Assembly (NCBI GenBank): GCA_016707585.1
Contig: JADJHL010000008.1
Coordinates: 62,001-126,000, forward strand
Source of the DNA: Ignavibacteriales bacterium
GTDB lineage: Bacteria > Bacteroidota > Ignavibacteria > Ignavibacteriales > Ignavibacteriaceae
Length of the DNA: 64,000 bases
Direction of reading: 5' to 3'
A program made the translations under genes and the position numbers. A model generated the notes under the pieces. That model had not been told where the DNA came from and made no database searches. It saw only the letters and a list, made by a program, of their open reading frames with translations. Positions 9,592 to 19,147 of this stretch are shown here, piece after piece; the stretch's first letter is position 1; each line of letters starts with the position of its first letter.

Positions 9592-11763
9592 ATGCGTTAC
9601 TTCTTAGTTATAGTATTATTTGTCAGTAATTATATCGTTGCACAAACTTCTGATTTTATTAAAGGAGCAGATATTTCATTTGTTCCTCAAATAGAATATT
9701 TAGGTGGTGCTTTCACTATTGGAGGAACGCAAACTGATCCTGTTGAAGTTTTCAGTCAGAACGGAGTTGATTATATTCGACTCCGTCTCTGGCATACGCC
9801 AACAGACGGTTATTGTGGACTAGCTAAAACCATTCAGATGGCAACAAGAATAAAACAAAGTGGATCAAAATTTTTGTTGGATATACATTATTCAGATACC
9901 TGGGCTGATCCTGCACATCAAACAAAACCGGTAGCATGGCAATCTTTAACTTATACTCAATTAGTAGATAGCATTTATTCATATACTTATTCTGTTGTTC
10001 AAGCATTAAATACTGCAAACGTTTTACCAGATATGATTCAGATTGGAAATGAAATTACAGTTGGATTTCTATGGCCGGAAGGCAGAGTTGGAGGATCTTA
10101 TAACACAACCATACAATGGCAACAATTTACAACTTTATTAAAGACAGCACGAAATGCGATTGTTGATGCAGTTCCCGGAACAACTATTCCTATAATGCTT
10201 CATATAGATCGTGGAGGAGATAATGCTGGCAGTAGATGGTTTTTTGATAAAATGAATTCTTATCAAGTTCCATACGATTACATAGGTTTATCTTTCTATC
10301 CATGGTGGCATGGAACATTAACTCAGCTTACACAAAATTTAAATGATTTAGCAACACGTTATAATAAAAATATTATCGTTGTAGAGACTGCTTATCCATG
10401 GACTTTACAGGCTTATGATAATGTTACAAACATCGTAGGTAGCACTTCACAACTGCACGATGGCTATCCATCAACAGTTGATGGCCAGTTTAATTTTCTG
10501 TTTGACTTAATTCAAATAGTTAAAAATGTTCCTAACAATAAAGGAAATGGAATTTTTTATTGGGCGCCAGAATTTATTTCTGTTCAACCAGTTGGTTCGC
10601 CGTGGGAGAATTTAGCTTTATTCAATTTTCAAGGTGAGGTTTTAAATTCTATTACTGCATTTAATGATATTGATACTTCGGGTTCAATTAGTGTAACGTT
10701 TAATTTAAATACATCTACAAACTGGGATACATTAAGAACTTCAGGTATGGTTCAACTTAGAGGTGAAGTTGTTAACGGTTCTAATATCTTACCAAGTGGA
10801 GAAAATTTGACATGGGATCAAAACTCACAAGTAATTTTACAAAATGCTGGTGGAGATTATTGGGAAAGAACTATTCGTGTTCTTCCTGGATCAGAAATAC
10901 ACTATAAGTATTGGACTGGGCATTCAATCAGTGACCCAACGTTTTTAAGATTGGGATGGGAAGGACCTATTCAACCTTTTGATTCTACATCAGGCAACTA
11001 CAGAAAATTTATTGCAGGAGATACTGATACAGTTGTACAAATAGAATATTATAATTCATCGGGTACAAATGTAAATCAATATTGGAAACCATTTGAACAT
11101 AAGGAAGATTCGATAGCAGTTTATTATAGAGTAAATATGGGTGGAGTAACTTCAACAGGAAGATTTAACCCAAGTGTAAATGGTCCTGTTGGTGTTAGAG
11201 GTTCTGCTGTTAATTCTATAAACATTCTTTTGTGGGATAATACAAATTTGTTTTTAACAAGAGAAATCTCCAGTGTAAATAGTGGTTCATTCTGGTCAGG
11301 AGTTACTTATTATCCTTTATCAAGTGTTAACGAAAATCAAGAATATAAATTTTTCATAGAAAATGATTCACAAAATGGCTGGGAAAATAATATTTCAAAC
11401 AGAAGCTTTACAATTCCCTCACACGATACTACAATCTCCTGGGTATATTTTGATAATCAACCAGTAGTAACTGATGTTGAAGATGAATTAAAACCAGTTT
11501 CGGATTTTGCACTATTTCAAAATTTTCCAAATCCATTTAATCCTTCTACTAAGATTAGTTGGCATTCACCTATAAGTGGTTTTCAAACTTTAAAAATATA
11601 TGATGTCTTAGGCAATGAGTTATCCACATTAGTTGAGGAATTTAAATCTGCAGGAGACTATGAAATCAATTTTACTACTTCAGAATTATCAAGTGGAATT
11701 TATTTTTTTAGACTTACAACTCAATTAGGAACAAAATCAATTAAATCAATTCTATTAAAATGA
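9592..11763 (+). CDS. GH53 endo-beta-1,4-galactanase with C-terminal binding domains and T9SS tail
   Basis: Arabinogalactan endo-beta-1,4-galactanase, cleaving beta-1,4-galactan (pectic type I galactan). Signal peptide 1-17, then a GH53 catalytic domain to about residue 350 with the family opening (FIKGADISFVPQIE), the GVDYIRLRLWHTP segment, an acid/base glutamate near 154 (IGNEIT) and a nucleophile glutamate near 265 (VVETAYPW). The 111-residue gap between them is normal for the family. Residues about 362-610 carry two units homologous to those in the preceding protein (FNLNTSTNWDTLR, YYRVNMGGV). The T9SS sorting domain starts about 636 (NFPNPFNPSTKISW). The stop overlaps the next start as ATGA, so the genes are translationally coupled. 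This is the strongest evidence that the operon targets galactan. Confidence 0.92.
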   Translation: MRYFLVIVLFVSNYIVAQTSDFIKGADISFVPQIEYLGGAFTIGGTQTDPVEVFSQNGVDYIRLRLWHTPTDGYCGLAKTIQMATRIKQSGSKFLLDIHYSDTWADPAHQTKPVAWQSLTYTQLVDSIYSYTYSVVQALNTANVLPDMIQIGNEITVGFLWPEGRVGGSYNTTIQWQQFTTLLKTARNAIVDAVPGTTIPIMLHIDRGGDNAGSRWFFDKMNSYQVPYDYIGLSFYPWWHGTLTQLTQNLNDLATRYNKNIIVVETAYPWTLQAYDNVTNIVGSTSQLHDGYPSTVDGQFNFLFDLIQIVKNVPNNKGNGIFYWAPEFISVQPVGSPWENLALFNFQGEVLNSITAFNDIDTSGSISVTFNLNTSTNWDTLRTSGMVQLRGEVVNGSNILPSGENLTWDQNSQVILQNAGGDYWERTIRVLPGSEIHYKYWTGHSISDPTFLRLGWEGPIQPFDSTSGNYRKFIAGDTDTVVQIEYYNSSGTNVNQYWKPFEHKEDSIAVYYRVNMGGVTSTGRFNPSVNGPVGVRGSAVNSINILLWDNTNLFLTREISSVNSGSFWSGVTYYPLSSVNENQEYKFFIENDSQNGWENNISNRSFTIPSHDTTISWVYFDNQPVVTDVEDELKPVSDFALFQNFPNPFNPSTKISWHSPISGFQTLKIYDVLGNELSTLVEEFKSAGDYEINFTTSELSSGIYFFRLTTQLGTKSIKSILLK

Positions 11764-14324
11764 GATTTTATATAAAAACTTTTCTGTTAATTCTACTTCT
11801 TGATTTTATTAGTGTATTTGCACAAGAATCATCCAATCTTGTTTACGTTGATAATAATGGAAACTTAAAATGGACTAACACAAATGAAAATGCTTATTTC
11901 TTCGGAGTAAACTATTCTGTTCCATTTGCATTTTCTTATAGAGCATTTGAAGATAAAGGAATCTCGCATAAAGAAGTAATAGATCTTGATGTTCAGCAAT
12001 TTAAAAGACTTGGAATGAATGCATATAGAATTCATGTCTGGGATAGAGAAGTTTCTGATAAGGATGGAAATCTATTAAACAACGAACACATTGAATTACT
12101 TGATTATTTAATTGCCAAATTAATTGAAAATGATATTTATATTATTCTAACTCCAATTGCGTGGTGGGGAACAGGATGGCCTGCGCCAGATGTTGAGACA
12201 CCGGGGTTTTCTACTTTCTATTCAAAGATAGAATCAACGACAAAACCAGAAGTATTAAAAGCACATACTAACTACTTAAAACAATTTCTGAATCACATAA
12301 ATTCTTATACTGGCAAAACATACACCAAAGAAGAAAAAATAATTGCTTATGAAATATTTAATGAGCCAAATTTGCCAAAAGATGTTGAAGCAATTAAACA
12401 TTATGTTAATACAACAGTAAAAGTTTTTCGTGATGAAGGAATAACTAAACCAATATTTTTTAATATAAGTGAAAATCCAGCTAAAGAGCAATGGGAAGGT
12501 GTGGCTTCATCCAACATTGATGGGGTTTCATTTCAATGGTATCCCACAGGATTGGTAAAGTATAGCGAGCTTAAAGGAAATTTTTTACCTCATGTTTTGA
12601 ATTATTCAATTCCAAATCATACAGATAAAATAAAAGATAAAGCAAAAATTGTTTATGAATTTGACGCCGCGGATATTGGAAATTCAATTATGTATCCTGT
12701 AATGGCTCATAGTTTTAGAGAAGCAGGAATGCAATGGGCAACAATGTTTTGTTATGATCCAACTCCGCTTGCACAATTTAATTCTGAATACTCAACTCAT
12801 TATTTAAATCTTTTATATACTCCACAGAAGGCATTGGGATTTTTGATTGCTTCCAATGTATTCAAGCAAAATAAAATTGATAAAAAATCTTTCAACAATT
12901 CTATTTTGTTGTTTGATGATGTAATTACTGATTATGAAAACGATTTAAGCTTATTAAATGATGGCAAGAATTTTTATTATACCAACTCAAACAATATAAG
13001 GCCCAAAGAGATTAATTTATTATCGCATATTGCTGGATTCGGAAATTCTAATCTTGTTAAGTACGCAGGAAAGGGAAGTTATTTCCTTGATAAAATTAAA
13101 GACGGTCTGTGGGAATTAGAAGTTTATCCTGATGCTGCTTGGATAAATGATCCATTTGGCAAAAATGGATTAACTGATCCGGTTGCAAACCTTATATGGA
13201 AAAAACATCCAATTAAAATAAATCTCCCTGATATTTTACAGAGAATTTTTATATTCAAAATTGATCACTCAAGAATATTTAAAGCAAATAATTTTACAAT
13301 TGATGTTGGACCAGGAAGATATTTCATTTCTAATGATAAGAATATTCAAGATACCGAATCAAAAAATTCCCAAACCGATTTTTCTCTAGTAAAAAAGTAT
13401 GGTTCATTCATTTCGGATTATTCAACAACAGAAATTAAAAACTTAACTCCTGAAAATTATCAAGAAAATCAAGTTGCTAAAATCAATACTGAAGTTTATT
13501 CAAGTGAAAATGATTTTGACGTTTATATTTATTTTAAGAAGGCTGGATGGAGAGATTACCAAAAAGAACTGATGACTGCTAAGGATGATTTTTATTTTGA
13601 ATACTCTTTGCCTACTCAGTTAAATAAAAATGGATTTCTGGAATATTTTATTTCAGTTGAAAAGGGAAAAGATATTTTAACTTTCCCCGGCAAAATTAAT
13701 TCATCACCAAATAATTGGGACTTTAACTCGCAAGAAAATTATCAATTAAAAATTCTACCTGTTTCTGACAAGATTACAATATATAATCCATTAAAAGATA
13801 AGAATAATATTATCTTTTCAAACATTTGGAGAGATGTTGATTATAATATCGATTACACTTTTGATGAGAATGAAAAAGCTGAGCTTAGTGTTTTTATAAA
13901 TAAAGTTAAAGAAAGTTTTCCTGAGTTAGCGTTTCAGATTTCTGTTGGGGAATATTTAGATGAAATTCAGATTGATGACAATTCAAAGTTGATGATAGAA
14001 TTAAAAAACAATAATGATAAAATCAAAAAGGTTTTAATTAGATTTCTATTTAATGATGGTACCGCATCTCAAAAAGAAATAAAGTTGACTAATAATTATC
14101 AATTACTCGAGTTCGCAATTCCGGAACCTGAAAATATACAGTATGCATTGTTGCCAAGACCATATCCAACATTTTTGCCTTATTTGTTTACAACTTCACA
14201 ATTAGAAAATCACAATGAAAAATTAAAATTAGAATCAATTCAAATAGCAATTCCATTACCAGAAACAGGCACTGAATTGAATGATGGAATAAAAATCAAA
14301 CAAATAATTATTAAACAAAAATAA
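11760..14324 (+). CDS. Clan GH-A glycoside hydrolase of uncertain family, possibly a beta-galactosidase
   Basis: 854 residues with a signal peptide (ending VFAQ). The first 400 residues form a TIM-barrel hydrolase: YFFGVNYSVPF opening, MNAYRIHVWDREV, acid/base glutamate near 202 (EIFNEPN) and likely nucleophile near 300 (KIVYEFDAAD). The remaining 450 residues are beta-rich with no motif I can name. There is no T9SS tail, so it may act in the periplasm on oligosaccharides imported by the receptor. It starts inside the GH53 stop (ATGA) and its own stop overlaps the epimerase start. Context suggests a beta-galactosidase or exo-galactanase. GH5-like or a Bacteroidota clan-A galactosidase family such as GH147 are the candidates; I cannot choose between them. 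Confidence 0.7.
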   Translation: MRFYIKTFLLILLLDFISVFAQESSNLVYVDNNGNLKWTNTNENAYFFGVNYSVPFAFSYRAFEDKGISHKEVIDLDVQQFKRLGMNAYRIHVWDREVSDKDGNLLNNEHIELLDYLIAKLIENDIYIILTPIAWWGTGWPAPDVETPGFSTFYSKIESTTKPEVLKAHTNYLKQFLNHINSYTGKTYTKEEKIIAYEIFNEPNLPKDVEAIKHYVNTTVKVFRDEGITKPIFFNISENPAKEQWEGVASSNIDGVSFQWYPTGLVKYSELKGNFLPHVLNYSIPNHTDKIKDKAKIVYEFDAADIGNSIMYPVMAHSFREAGMQWATMFCYDPTPLAQFNSEYSTHYLNLLYTPQKALGFLIASNVFKQNKIDKKSFNNSILLFDDVITDYENDLSLLNDGKNFYYTNSNNIRPKEINLLSHIAGFGNSNLVKYAGKGSYFLDKIKDGLWELEVYPDAAWINDPFGKNGLTDPVANLIWKKHPIKINLPDILQRIFIFKIDHSRIFKANNFTIDVGPGRYFISNDKNIQDTESKNSQTDFSLVKKYGSFISDYSTTEIKNLTPENYQENQVAKINTEVYSSENDFDVYIYFKKAGWRDYQKELMTAKDDFYFEYSLPTQLNKNGFLEYFISVEKGKDILTFPGKINSSPNNWDFNSQENYQLKILPVSDKITIYNPLKDKNNIIFSNIWRDVDYNIDYTFDENEKAELSVFINKVKESFPELAFQISVGEYLDEIQIDDNSKLMIELKNNNDKIKKVLIRFLFNDGTASQKEIKLTNNYQLLEFAIPEPENIQYALLPRPYPTFLPYLFTTSQLENHNEKLKLESIQIAIPLPETGTELNDGIKIKQIIIKQK

Positions 14325-15301
14325 TGAATTCACATTTCCAGATAAATAGTATTAATGAAAACACAGATTTTCATCAACTCGTAATTAAAAACACAAACAC
14401 TAATGAGTACATAAGTATTTTACCTAAGCTTGGCGCCAGGTTGAATGCGGCTTACTTAAAAGCGAAAGGTAAACTAGTACCTGTAGTTGTAGAATTATTA
14501 AATTCGGATTTTAAAACAAATAACCAGTTATTTAATAACGCACTATTGTTTCCATTTGCCGGCAGGATAAGAAAAGGATTATATAATTATCATAACCATG
14601 ATTATCAATTACCAATAAACTATGCAGAAGAAGAAAATGCCTGTCATGGTTTTCTATACAAGCAGGAATTTGAAGTCATTTCAAAAAATATTTCTACCCA
14701 ATTTGCTGAAGTTGAATTGTCTTATTCTTCCTTAAAAGATTATCAAGGTTATCCGTTTGGTTTTAAGATTGAAGTAAGCTACAGACTAAATGAAAATGGT
14801 GAAGTGATTATTTCGACAACGGTAGAGAATACAAGCAAAGTACAGTTGCTTTTTTCAAACGGCTGGCATCCATACTATAAACTTGGTAAATCAGTTGAAG
14901 ATTTAAAAATTGAATTTAAAGGACTTGAAAAAATTGAACTAAATGAATTTAATGTTCCAACCGGAAATAGAGTCAGATTAAATATTGATAAGCCTGTTGC
15001 TTTCGAAATGGAGAATAAAATTCTTGATGATGTTTACCAACTACAATCGGAAAATGATATACACGAAATTATTCTTACTTCAAAAAGTACTGGATTAGTT
15101 CTAAATCACTATCAACAGGCTGGACCAAACAAGTATAATTACTTGGTTCTTTATACTCCACCAGAAAGAAATTCAATCGCAATTGAACCAATCACTTCAA
15201 ACATAGATTCATTTAATAATAAAGAAGATATTATTTATTTAAATCCCGGTGATAGATGGACAGCATCGTATGGATTTGAGTTAAACAAAAAAGAAAAATA
15301 A
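14324..15301 (+). CDS. galM: Aldose 1-epimerase (mutarotase, GalM-like)
   Basis: Interconverts alpha and beta anomers of galactose, so that the beta-galactose released by galactanases can be used by galactokinase. 325 residues, no signal peptide, cytoplasmic. Visible family features are an N-terminal NALLFPFAGRI segment, the first histidine in ACHGFLY, the second in NGWHPYYKL, and the catalytic glutamate in the C-terminal SIAIEPITSNIDSFNN segment. The start overlaps the previous stop by one base (TAATG), and galactokinase follows 13 bases after its stop. The fold and position fit GalM well. Related hexose-6-phosphate epimerases are the alternative, but the galactokinase neighbour makes GalM more likely. 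Confidence 0.87.
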   Translation: MNSHFQINSINENTDFHQLVIKNTNTNEYISILPKLGARLNAAYLKAKGKLVPVVVELLNSDFKTNNQLFNNALLFPFAGRIRKGLYNYHNHDYQLPINYAEEENACHGFLYKQEFEVISKNISTQFAEVELSYSSLKDYQGYPFGFKIEVSYRLNENGEVIISTTVENTSKVQLLFSNGWHPYYKLGKSVEDLKIEFKGLEKIELNEFNVPTGNRVRLNIDKPVAFEMENKILDDVYQLQSENDIHEIILTSKSTGLVLNHYQQAGPNKYNYLVLYTPPERNSIAIEPITSNIDSFNNKEDIIYLNPGDRWTASYGFELNKKEK

Positions 15302-15314
15302 TTATTGCAAAAAT

Positions 15315-16598
15315 ATGATTACTCTAAACACTGAAAATAAAGTATCAACAAAAATTCGACTGGAAGATTTATATAATTCAGATCGTGAAAAAATAGCTGA
15401 ACAAGTTGTTCGTTTTAATAATTTATCAAACACATTTTTAAAAATATTTAATATTAAACCCACAAATTATTTTTCAACTCCTGGCAGAACTGAAATTAGT
15501 GGTAATCATACCGATCATAATCTTGGTAAAGTAATTGCTGCGAGTATAAACTTAGATTCAATTGCTTGTGTTACTCAAAATGACTCAATTGTTGAAATAT
15601 ATTCTGAAGGTTATGAAAATCATTTTGTTGTTAAGCTTGATAGTCTAAATGTGATTGGTTCTGAAGTTGGAGCTACCAACTCTCTGATTAGAGGAATTGC
15701 TTCACGATTTGTTCAACTTGGTTATAATATTGGTGGATTTAAAGCTTGTATTACAAGTGATGTTCTTCAAGGTTCAGGATTAAGTTCTTCTGCTTCGATT
15801 GAAGTTTTAATTGGAACTATATTTAATCACCTTTATAATGAAGGTAAAATAACTCCGGAAGAAATTGCAAAGGTAGGGCAGTATGCAGAAAATATATATT
15901 TCAAAAAGCCCTGCGGATTGATGGATCAAATGGCTTGTGCTATAGGCGGAATTATATCAATAGATTTTTCAGATCCAGACAATCCTGCAGTTGATAAACT
16001 TGATTTTGAGTTTCAATCTACAAATTACAAACTTGTTGTTGTTGATACTGAAGGAAGTCATTCTAATTTAACAGAAGATTATGCGGCAATCCCAAGTGAA
16101 ATGAAACAAGTTGCAAATTATTTTGGAAAAGAATATTGTTCAGAAATATCATTTGAAGAACTGCTTTCCAAAGTTAAATCTTTAAGAGAAGAAGTAAGCG
16201 ATAGAGCAATTCTAAGAGCAATACATTTTCTTGAAGAAAATAAAAGAGTTGATCAACAAAAAGATGCTTTAAAGAAAAATAATTTTGATAAGTTTTTACA
16301 ATTAGTAAATGAATCAGGAAATTCCTCTTTCAAATATCTTCAGAATATTTTTTCACCAAAAGAAATTGAAAGACAAGAAGTATCACTTGCTTTAGCATTA
16401 AGTGATATCTTTATCAAACAAAATGGTAAAGGTGCTTGCAGAGTGCACGGTGGTGGTTTTGCTGGCACAATTCAACTATTTTTACCTGACGATCTTATTG
16501 AAGATTATAATAAATTTATAACAAAAGTTTTTAGTAAGAACTCAGTAAAATTTTTATCTTTAAGAAATTATGGTTCTGTTGAAGTAAAATTAGACTAA
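15315..16598 (+). CDS. galK: Galactokinase
   Basis: Phosphorylates galactose at C1 with ATP, the first committed step of the Leloir pathway. 427 residues of GHMP-kinase architecture: galactokinase signature near residue 56 (GRTEISGNHTDHN), ATP-binding motif near 151 (GSGLSSSASIEV), the CGLMDQMACAIGG segment and the C-terminal GHMP motif (RVHGGGFAGTIQ). It differs slightly from the commonest signature (TEISGNHTDH rather than NLIGEHTDY), as in other GalK variants from anaerobes. It follows the epimerase and precedes the symporter. Galactose-1-phosphate uridylyltransferase and UDP-glucose epimerase are not in this window and must be encoded elsewhere if the pathway is complete. Confidence 0.93.
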   Translation: MITLNTENKVSTKIRLEDLYNSDREKIAEQVVRFNNLSNTFLKIFNIKPTNYFSTPGRTEISGNHTDHNLGKVIAASINLDSIACVTQNDSIVEIYSEGYENHFVVKLDSLNVIGSEVGATNSLIRGIASRFVQLGYNIGGFKACITSDVLQGSGLSSSASIEVLIGTIFNHLYNEGKITPEEIAKVGQYAENIYFKKPCGLMDQMACAIGGIISIDFSDPDNPAVDKLDFEFQSTNYKLVVVDTEGSHSNLTEDYAAIPSEMKQVANYFGKEYCSEISFEELLSKVKSLREEVSDRAILRAIHFLEENKRVDQQKDALKKNNFDKFLQLVNESGNSSFKYLQNIFSPKEIERQEVSLALALSDIFIKQNGKGACRVHGGGFAGTIQLFLPDDLIEDYNKFITKVFSKNSVKFLSLRNYGSVEVKLD

Positions 16599-16630
16599 TA
16601 AAAATTATATTTATCACTAAGGAATAATTT

Positions 16631-18163
16631 ATGGAACTTGGAATACTGGATATTAGTGTATTTGTATTGTTCTTCCTTGTTGTAGTTGGAACAAGCATGT
16701 TTAAAAGCAGAAAAGAAGAAACAGGTGAAGATTATTTTCTTGCAAGTCGTAGTTTAATCTGGCCGATAATTGGAATTTCACTAATTGCTGCAAACATATC
16801 TTCCGAACAATTTGTTGGAATGTCTGGACAAAGTGCAGGTAATGTTGGATTAGCAATTGCCAGTTATGAATGGATGGCTGCAATAACTCTTGTGTTTGTT
16901 GCATTCTTTTTCCTGCCAAGATTTTTAAGCAGTGGTATTTATACAATTCCGGAATTCCTACAATACCGTTACAATTCAACTGCAAGATCATTAATGGCAT
17001 TTTATACAATGGTGATTTATGTTGGCGTAACTATTTCAGCTGTTATTTATTCTGGTGCAATAACTATCTATACAATTTTCAATGTTGATATTCAAACTGC
17101 AGTTTGGGGAATTGGAATTATAGCTGCACTTTATACAACTTACGGTGGATTGAAAGCAGTTGCCTGGGCTGATGTGTTTCAGGGAACTGCATTAATACTT
17201 GGTGGAGCAATTGTACTTTATTTTGGGTTAAATGCAGTTGGTGGTCTTGATAGTTTTTTTAGTCATAACGAAGATAGACTTCATATGATATTACCAGCTG
17301 ATCATCCTGTACTTCCCTGGACAGCTTTGGTATTAGGATTGTGGATACCAAATATTTATTACTGGGGTTTGAACCAATACATTACGCAAAGAACTTTAGC
17401 AGCAAAAAGTCTACGTGAAGGACAAAAAGGAATAATCTTTGCAGCAGCTATAAAAATAATTATACCTTTTGTAATAGTGTTTCCTGGAATTATAGCTGCA
17501 CAACTTTACAGTGATTCAATGAACACAACAGATGCAGCATATCCATTATTAATAAAGAATTTAATTCCAACCGGATTAAAAGGATTTATGCTTGCCGCAA
17601 TAGCTGGTGCTGTAATTAGTTCATTGGCATCAATGTTAAATTCTGCTTCAACTATCTTTACTTTAGATTTATATAAAGTTTACATCAAAAAGGATGCATC
17701 ACAAAAAAATCTTGTTTTTACTGGAAGAATGATGACATTGTTATTTGTTGTACTTGGATGTTTAATTGCACCATTTTTAGGTGATCCAAGATTTATGGGA
17801 ATCTTTACTTACATACAGGAATTTCAAGGTTATATCTCACCTGGAATTTTAGCCGCATTTATTTTTGGAATACTTGTGAAAAAAGCACCACCAATAGCTG
17901 GCGTAGTAGCTTTGCTGGCTTGCGTTCCCATCTATGGATTTTTGCAATGGCAATTTGGTGAGATAGCTTTCTTAAATAGGATGGCAATTACATTTGGAAT
18001 AATATTAGTATTAATGACAATAATTACAATTGTTAAACCACTTAAAGAACCAATGCAATTACCAAAACGAGATGATATTGATTTAACCCCAACTCCACAA
18101 TTAATTTGGTGGGGTGGAGCAGTAGTTGCTATTACACTTGTACTTTATGGAATATTCTGGTGA
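16631..18163 (+). CDS. Sodium:solute symporter family sugar transporter (SglT-like)
   Basis: Inner-membrane sodium-coupled symporter, probably importing galactose or glucose. 510 residues with about 13-14 hydrophobic segments. Family marks are the SRKEETGEDYFLASRSLIWP opening, NISSEQFVGMSGQSA, the TYGGLKAVAWADVFQG signature and the YYWGLNQYITQRTLAAKS segment typical of the SglT subgroup. A spaced Shine-Dalgarno-like AAGGAATAA precedes the ATG. It is the last gene of the galactan operon, followed by a hairpin terminator about 120 bases downstream. The family is certain. The substrate is inferred from the operon. Confidence 0.9.
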   Translation: MELGILDISVFVLFFLVVVGTSMFKSRKEETGEDYFLASRSLIWPIIGISLIAANISSEQFVGMSGQSAGNVGLAIASYEWMAAITLVFVAFFFLPRFLSSGIYTIPEFLQYRYNSTARSLMAFYTMVIYVGVTISAVIYSGAITIYTIFNVDIQTAVWGIGIIAALYTTYGGLKAVAWADVFQGTALILGGAIVLYFGLNAVGGLDSFFSHNEDRLHMILPADHPVLPWTALVLGLWIPNIYYWGLNQYITQRTLAAKSLREGQKGIIFAAAIKIIIPFVIVFPGIIAAQLYSDSMNTTDAAYPLLIKNLIPTGLKGFMLAAIAGAVISSLASMLNSASTIFTLDLYKVYIKKDASQKNLVFTGRMMTLLFVVLGCLIAPFLGDPRFMGIFTYIQEFQGYISPGILAAFIFGILVKKAPPIAGVVALLACVPIYGFLQWQFGEIAFLNRMAITFGIILVLMTIITIVKPLKEPMQLPKRDDIDLTPTPQLIWWGGAVVAITLVLYGIFW

Positions 18164-18282
18164 TAAAATTCTTATAATTTGTTGAATATTTTTTAGCAAA
18201 ACGTTTAGAACTCTACTGAAATTTGGCCATTATATAACTATAAAGATTTAGTTAAAAATATTTGTTTAATAATTAAAGTGTT

Positions 18283-18320
18283 AAAGGACTTACAATAATT
18301 TTATGATGTAAGTCCTTTTC
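18283..18320 (+). terminator. Hairpin terminator of the galactan operon
   Basis: An 11-base perfect stem (AAGGACTTACA paired with TGTAAGTCCTT) with an AT loop is followed by TTCTAT. It lies between the symporter stop and the metallopeptidase gene, so it probably ends the long forward transcript. Confidence 0.75.
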
Positions 18321-18375
18321 TATATCTACCGCAATAATTTGATTTAATTTTTTAATAATTACTCCCAGAAGTTTA

Positions 18376-19098
18376 ATGTTAGATACAAAAGTAATCCATT
18401 TTGAAAATGTTGGTGATATATTATTTAAACACAGTAATAAAGCGCATTATCTAAATATATCTGTAAAACCGTTTATAGGTGTAAGAGTTTCTATCCCTGT
18501 TGGAATGAGTTATAACAGTGCTATTCGTTTAGTGAATGAAAAGAAACTATGGATAATCCATCATTTAAAAAAAATGAAAGAATATGAGAAGCTGCAAACA
18601 ATATTTAACGAGAACTCTGGGTATTGCACCAAATCGTATAAACTTAATTTAAAACAAGCAAAAAGAAAAAATATTTCTGTTAGATTGTCTAGGGATAAAA
18701 TTAATGTTCAATATCCAAACGAACTGAATTACGATTCAAGTGAAGTGCAAACTGCGATAAGAAAAGGAATTGAAAGAGCTTTAAAAATAGAAGCACAAAT
18801 GTTTATTCCTGATCGAGTAAAAATGCTGGCAAATAAATTTTCATTTAGGTACAATAAACTTTCACTCAAAAATATTAAATCCAGATGGGGTAGTTGTTCG
18901 AGAAAAAATAATATAAACCTAAGCATTCACCTTATGCGAATACCTGAACATTTAATTGACTATGTTATTCTACACGAACTGACTCATACAATTCATCATA
19001 ATCACGGTTCACGTTTCTGGAAATTACTTAATGATATTACGGGAAACGCAAAAGTATTAGACAAAGAACTTAGAAAATTTAGAATTTCTATCTATTAA
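18376..19098 (+). CDS. YgjP-like zinc metallopeptidase (M48/DUF45 family)
   Basis: 240 residues, no signal peptide. The C-terminal half carries the family marks: IKSRWGSCSRKNNINLS, then HELTHTIHH (HExxH zinc site) and a downstream HGSRFWKLL that supplies the third zinc ligand. Proteins of this type are widespread cytoplasmic zinc proteases of poorly known function. It stands alone after the galactan operon terminator and converges with the minus-strand genes that follow, so its context says little about its role. Confidence 0.85.
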   Translation: MLDTKVIHFENVGDILFKHSNKAHYLNISVKPFIGVRVSIPVGMSYNSAIRLVNEKKLWIIHHLKKMKEYEKLQTIFNENSGYCTKSYKLNLKQAKRKNISVRLSRDKINVQYPNELNYDSSEVQTAIRKGIERALKIEAQMFIPDRVKMLANKFSFRYNKLSLKNIKSRWGSCSRKNNINLSIHLMRIPEHLIDYVILHELTHTIHHNHGSRFWKLLNDITGNAKVLDKELRKFRISIY

Positions 19099-19147
19099 CA
19101 ACTCATCTACACTTTATAAATATTATTTGAACACTTATTATTTATAA

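Noticed and set aside
16701..17009. Minus-strand open frame of about 100 codons inside the symporter gene
   Set aside because: It is an antisense shadow of a well-supported membrane protein, with no recognisable domain or ribosome site.
18198..18205. AAACGTTT after the symporter as a second LacI-type operator
   Set aside because: Only the central eight bases are symmetric, the flanks do not fit, and it lies before a terminator rather than a promoter.
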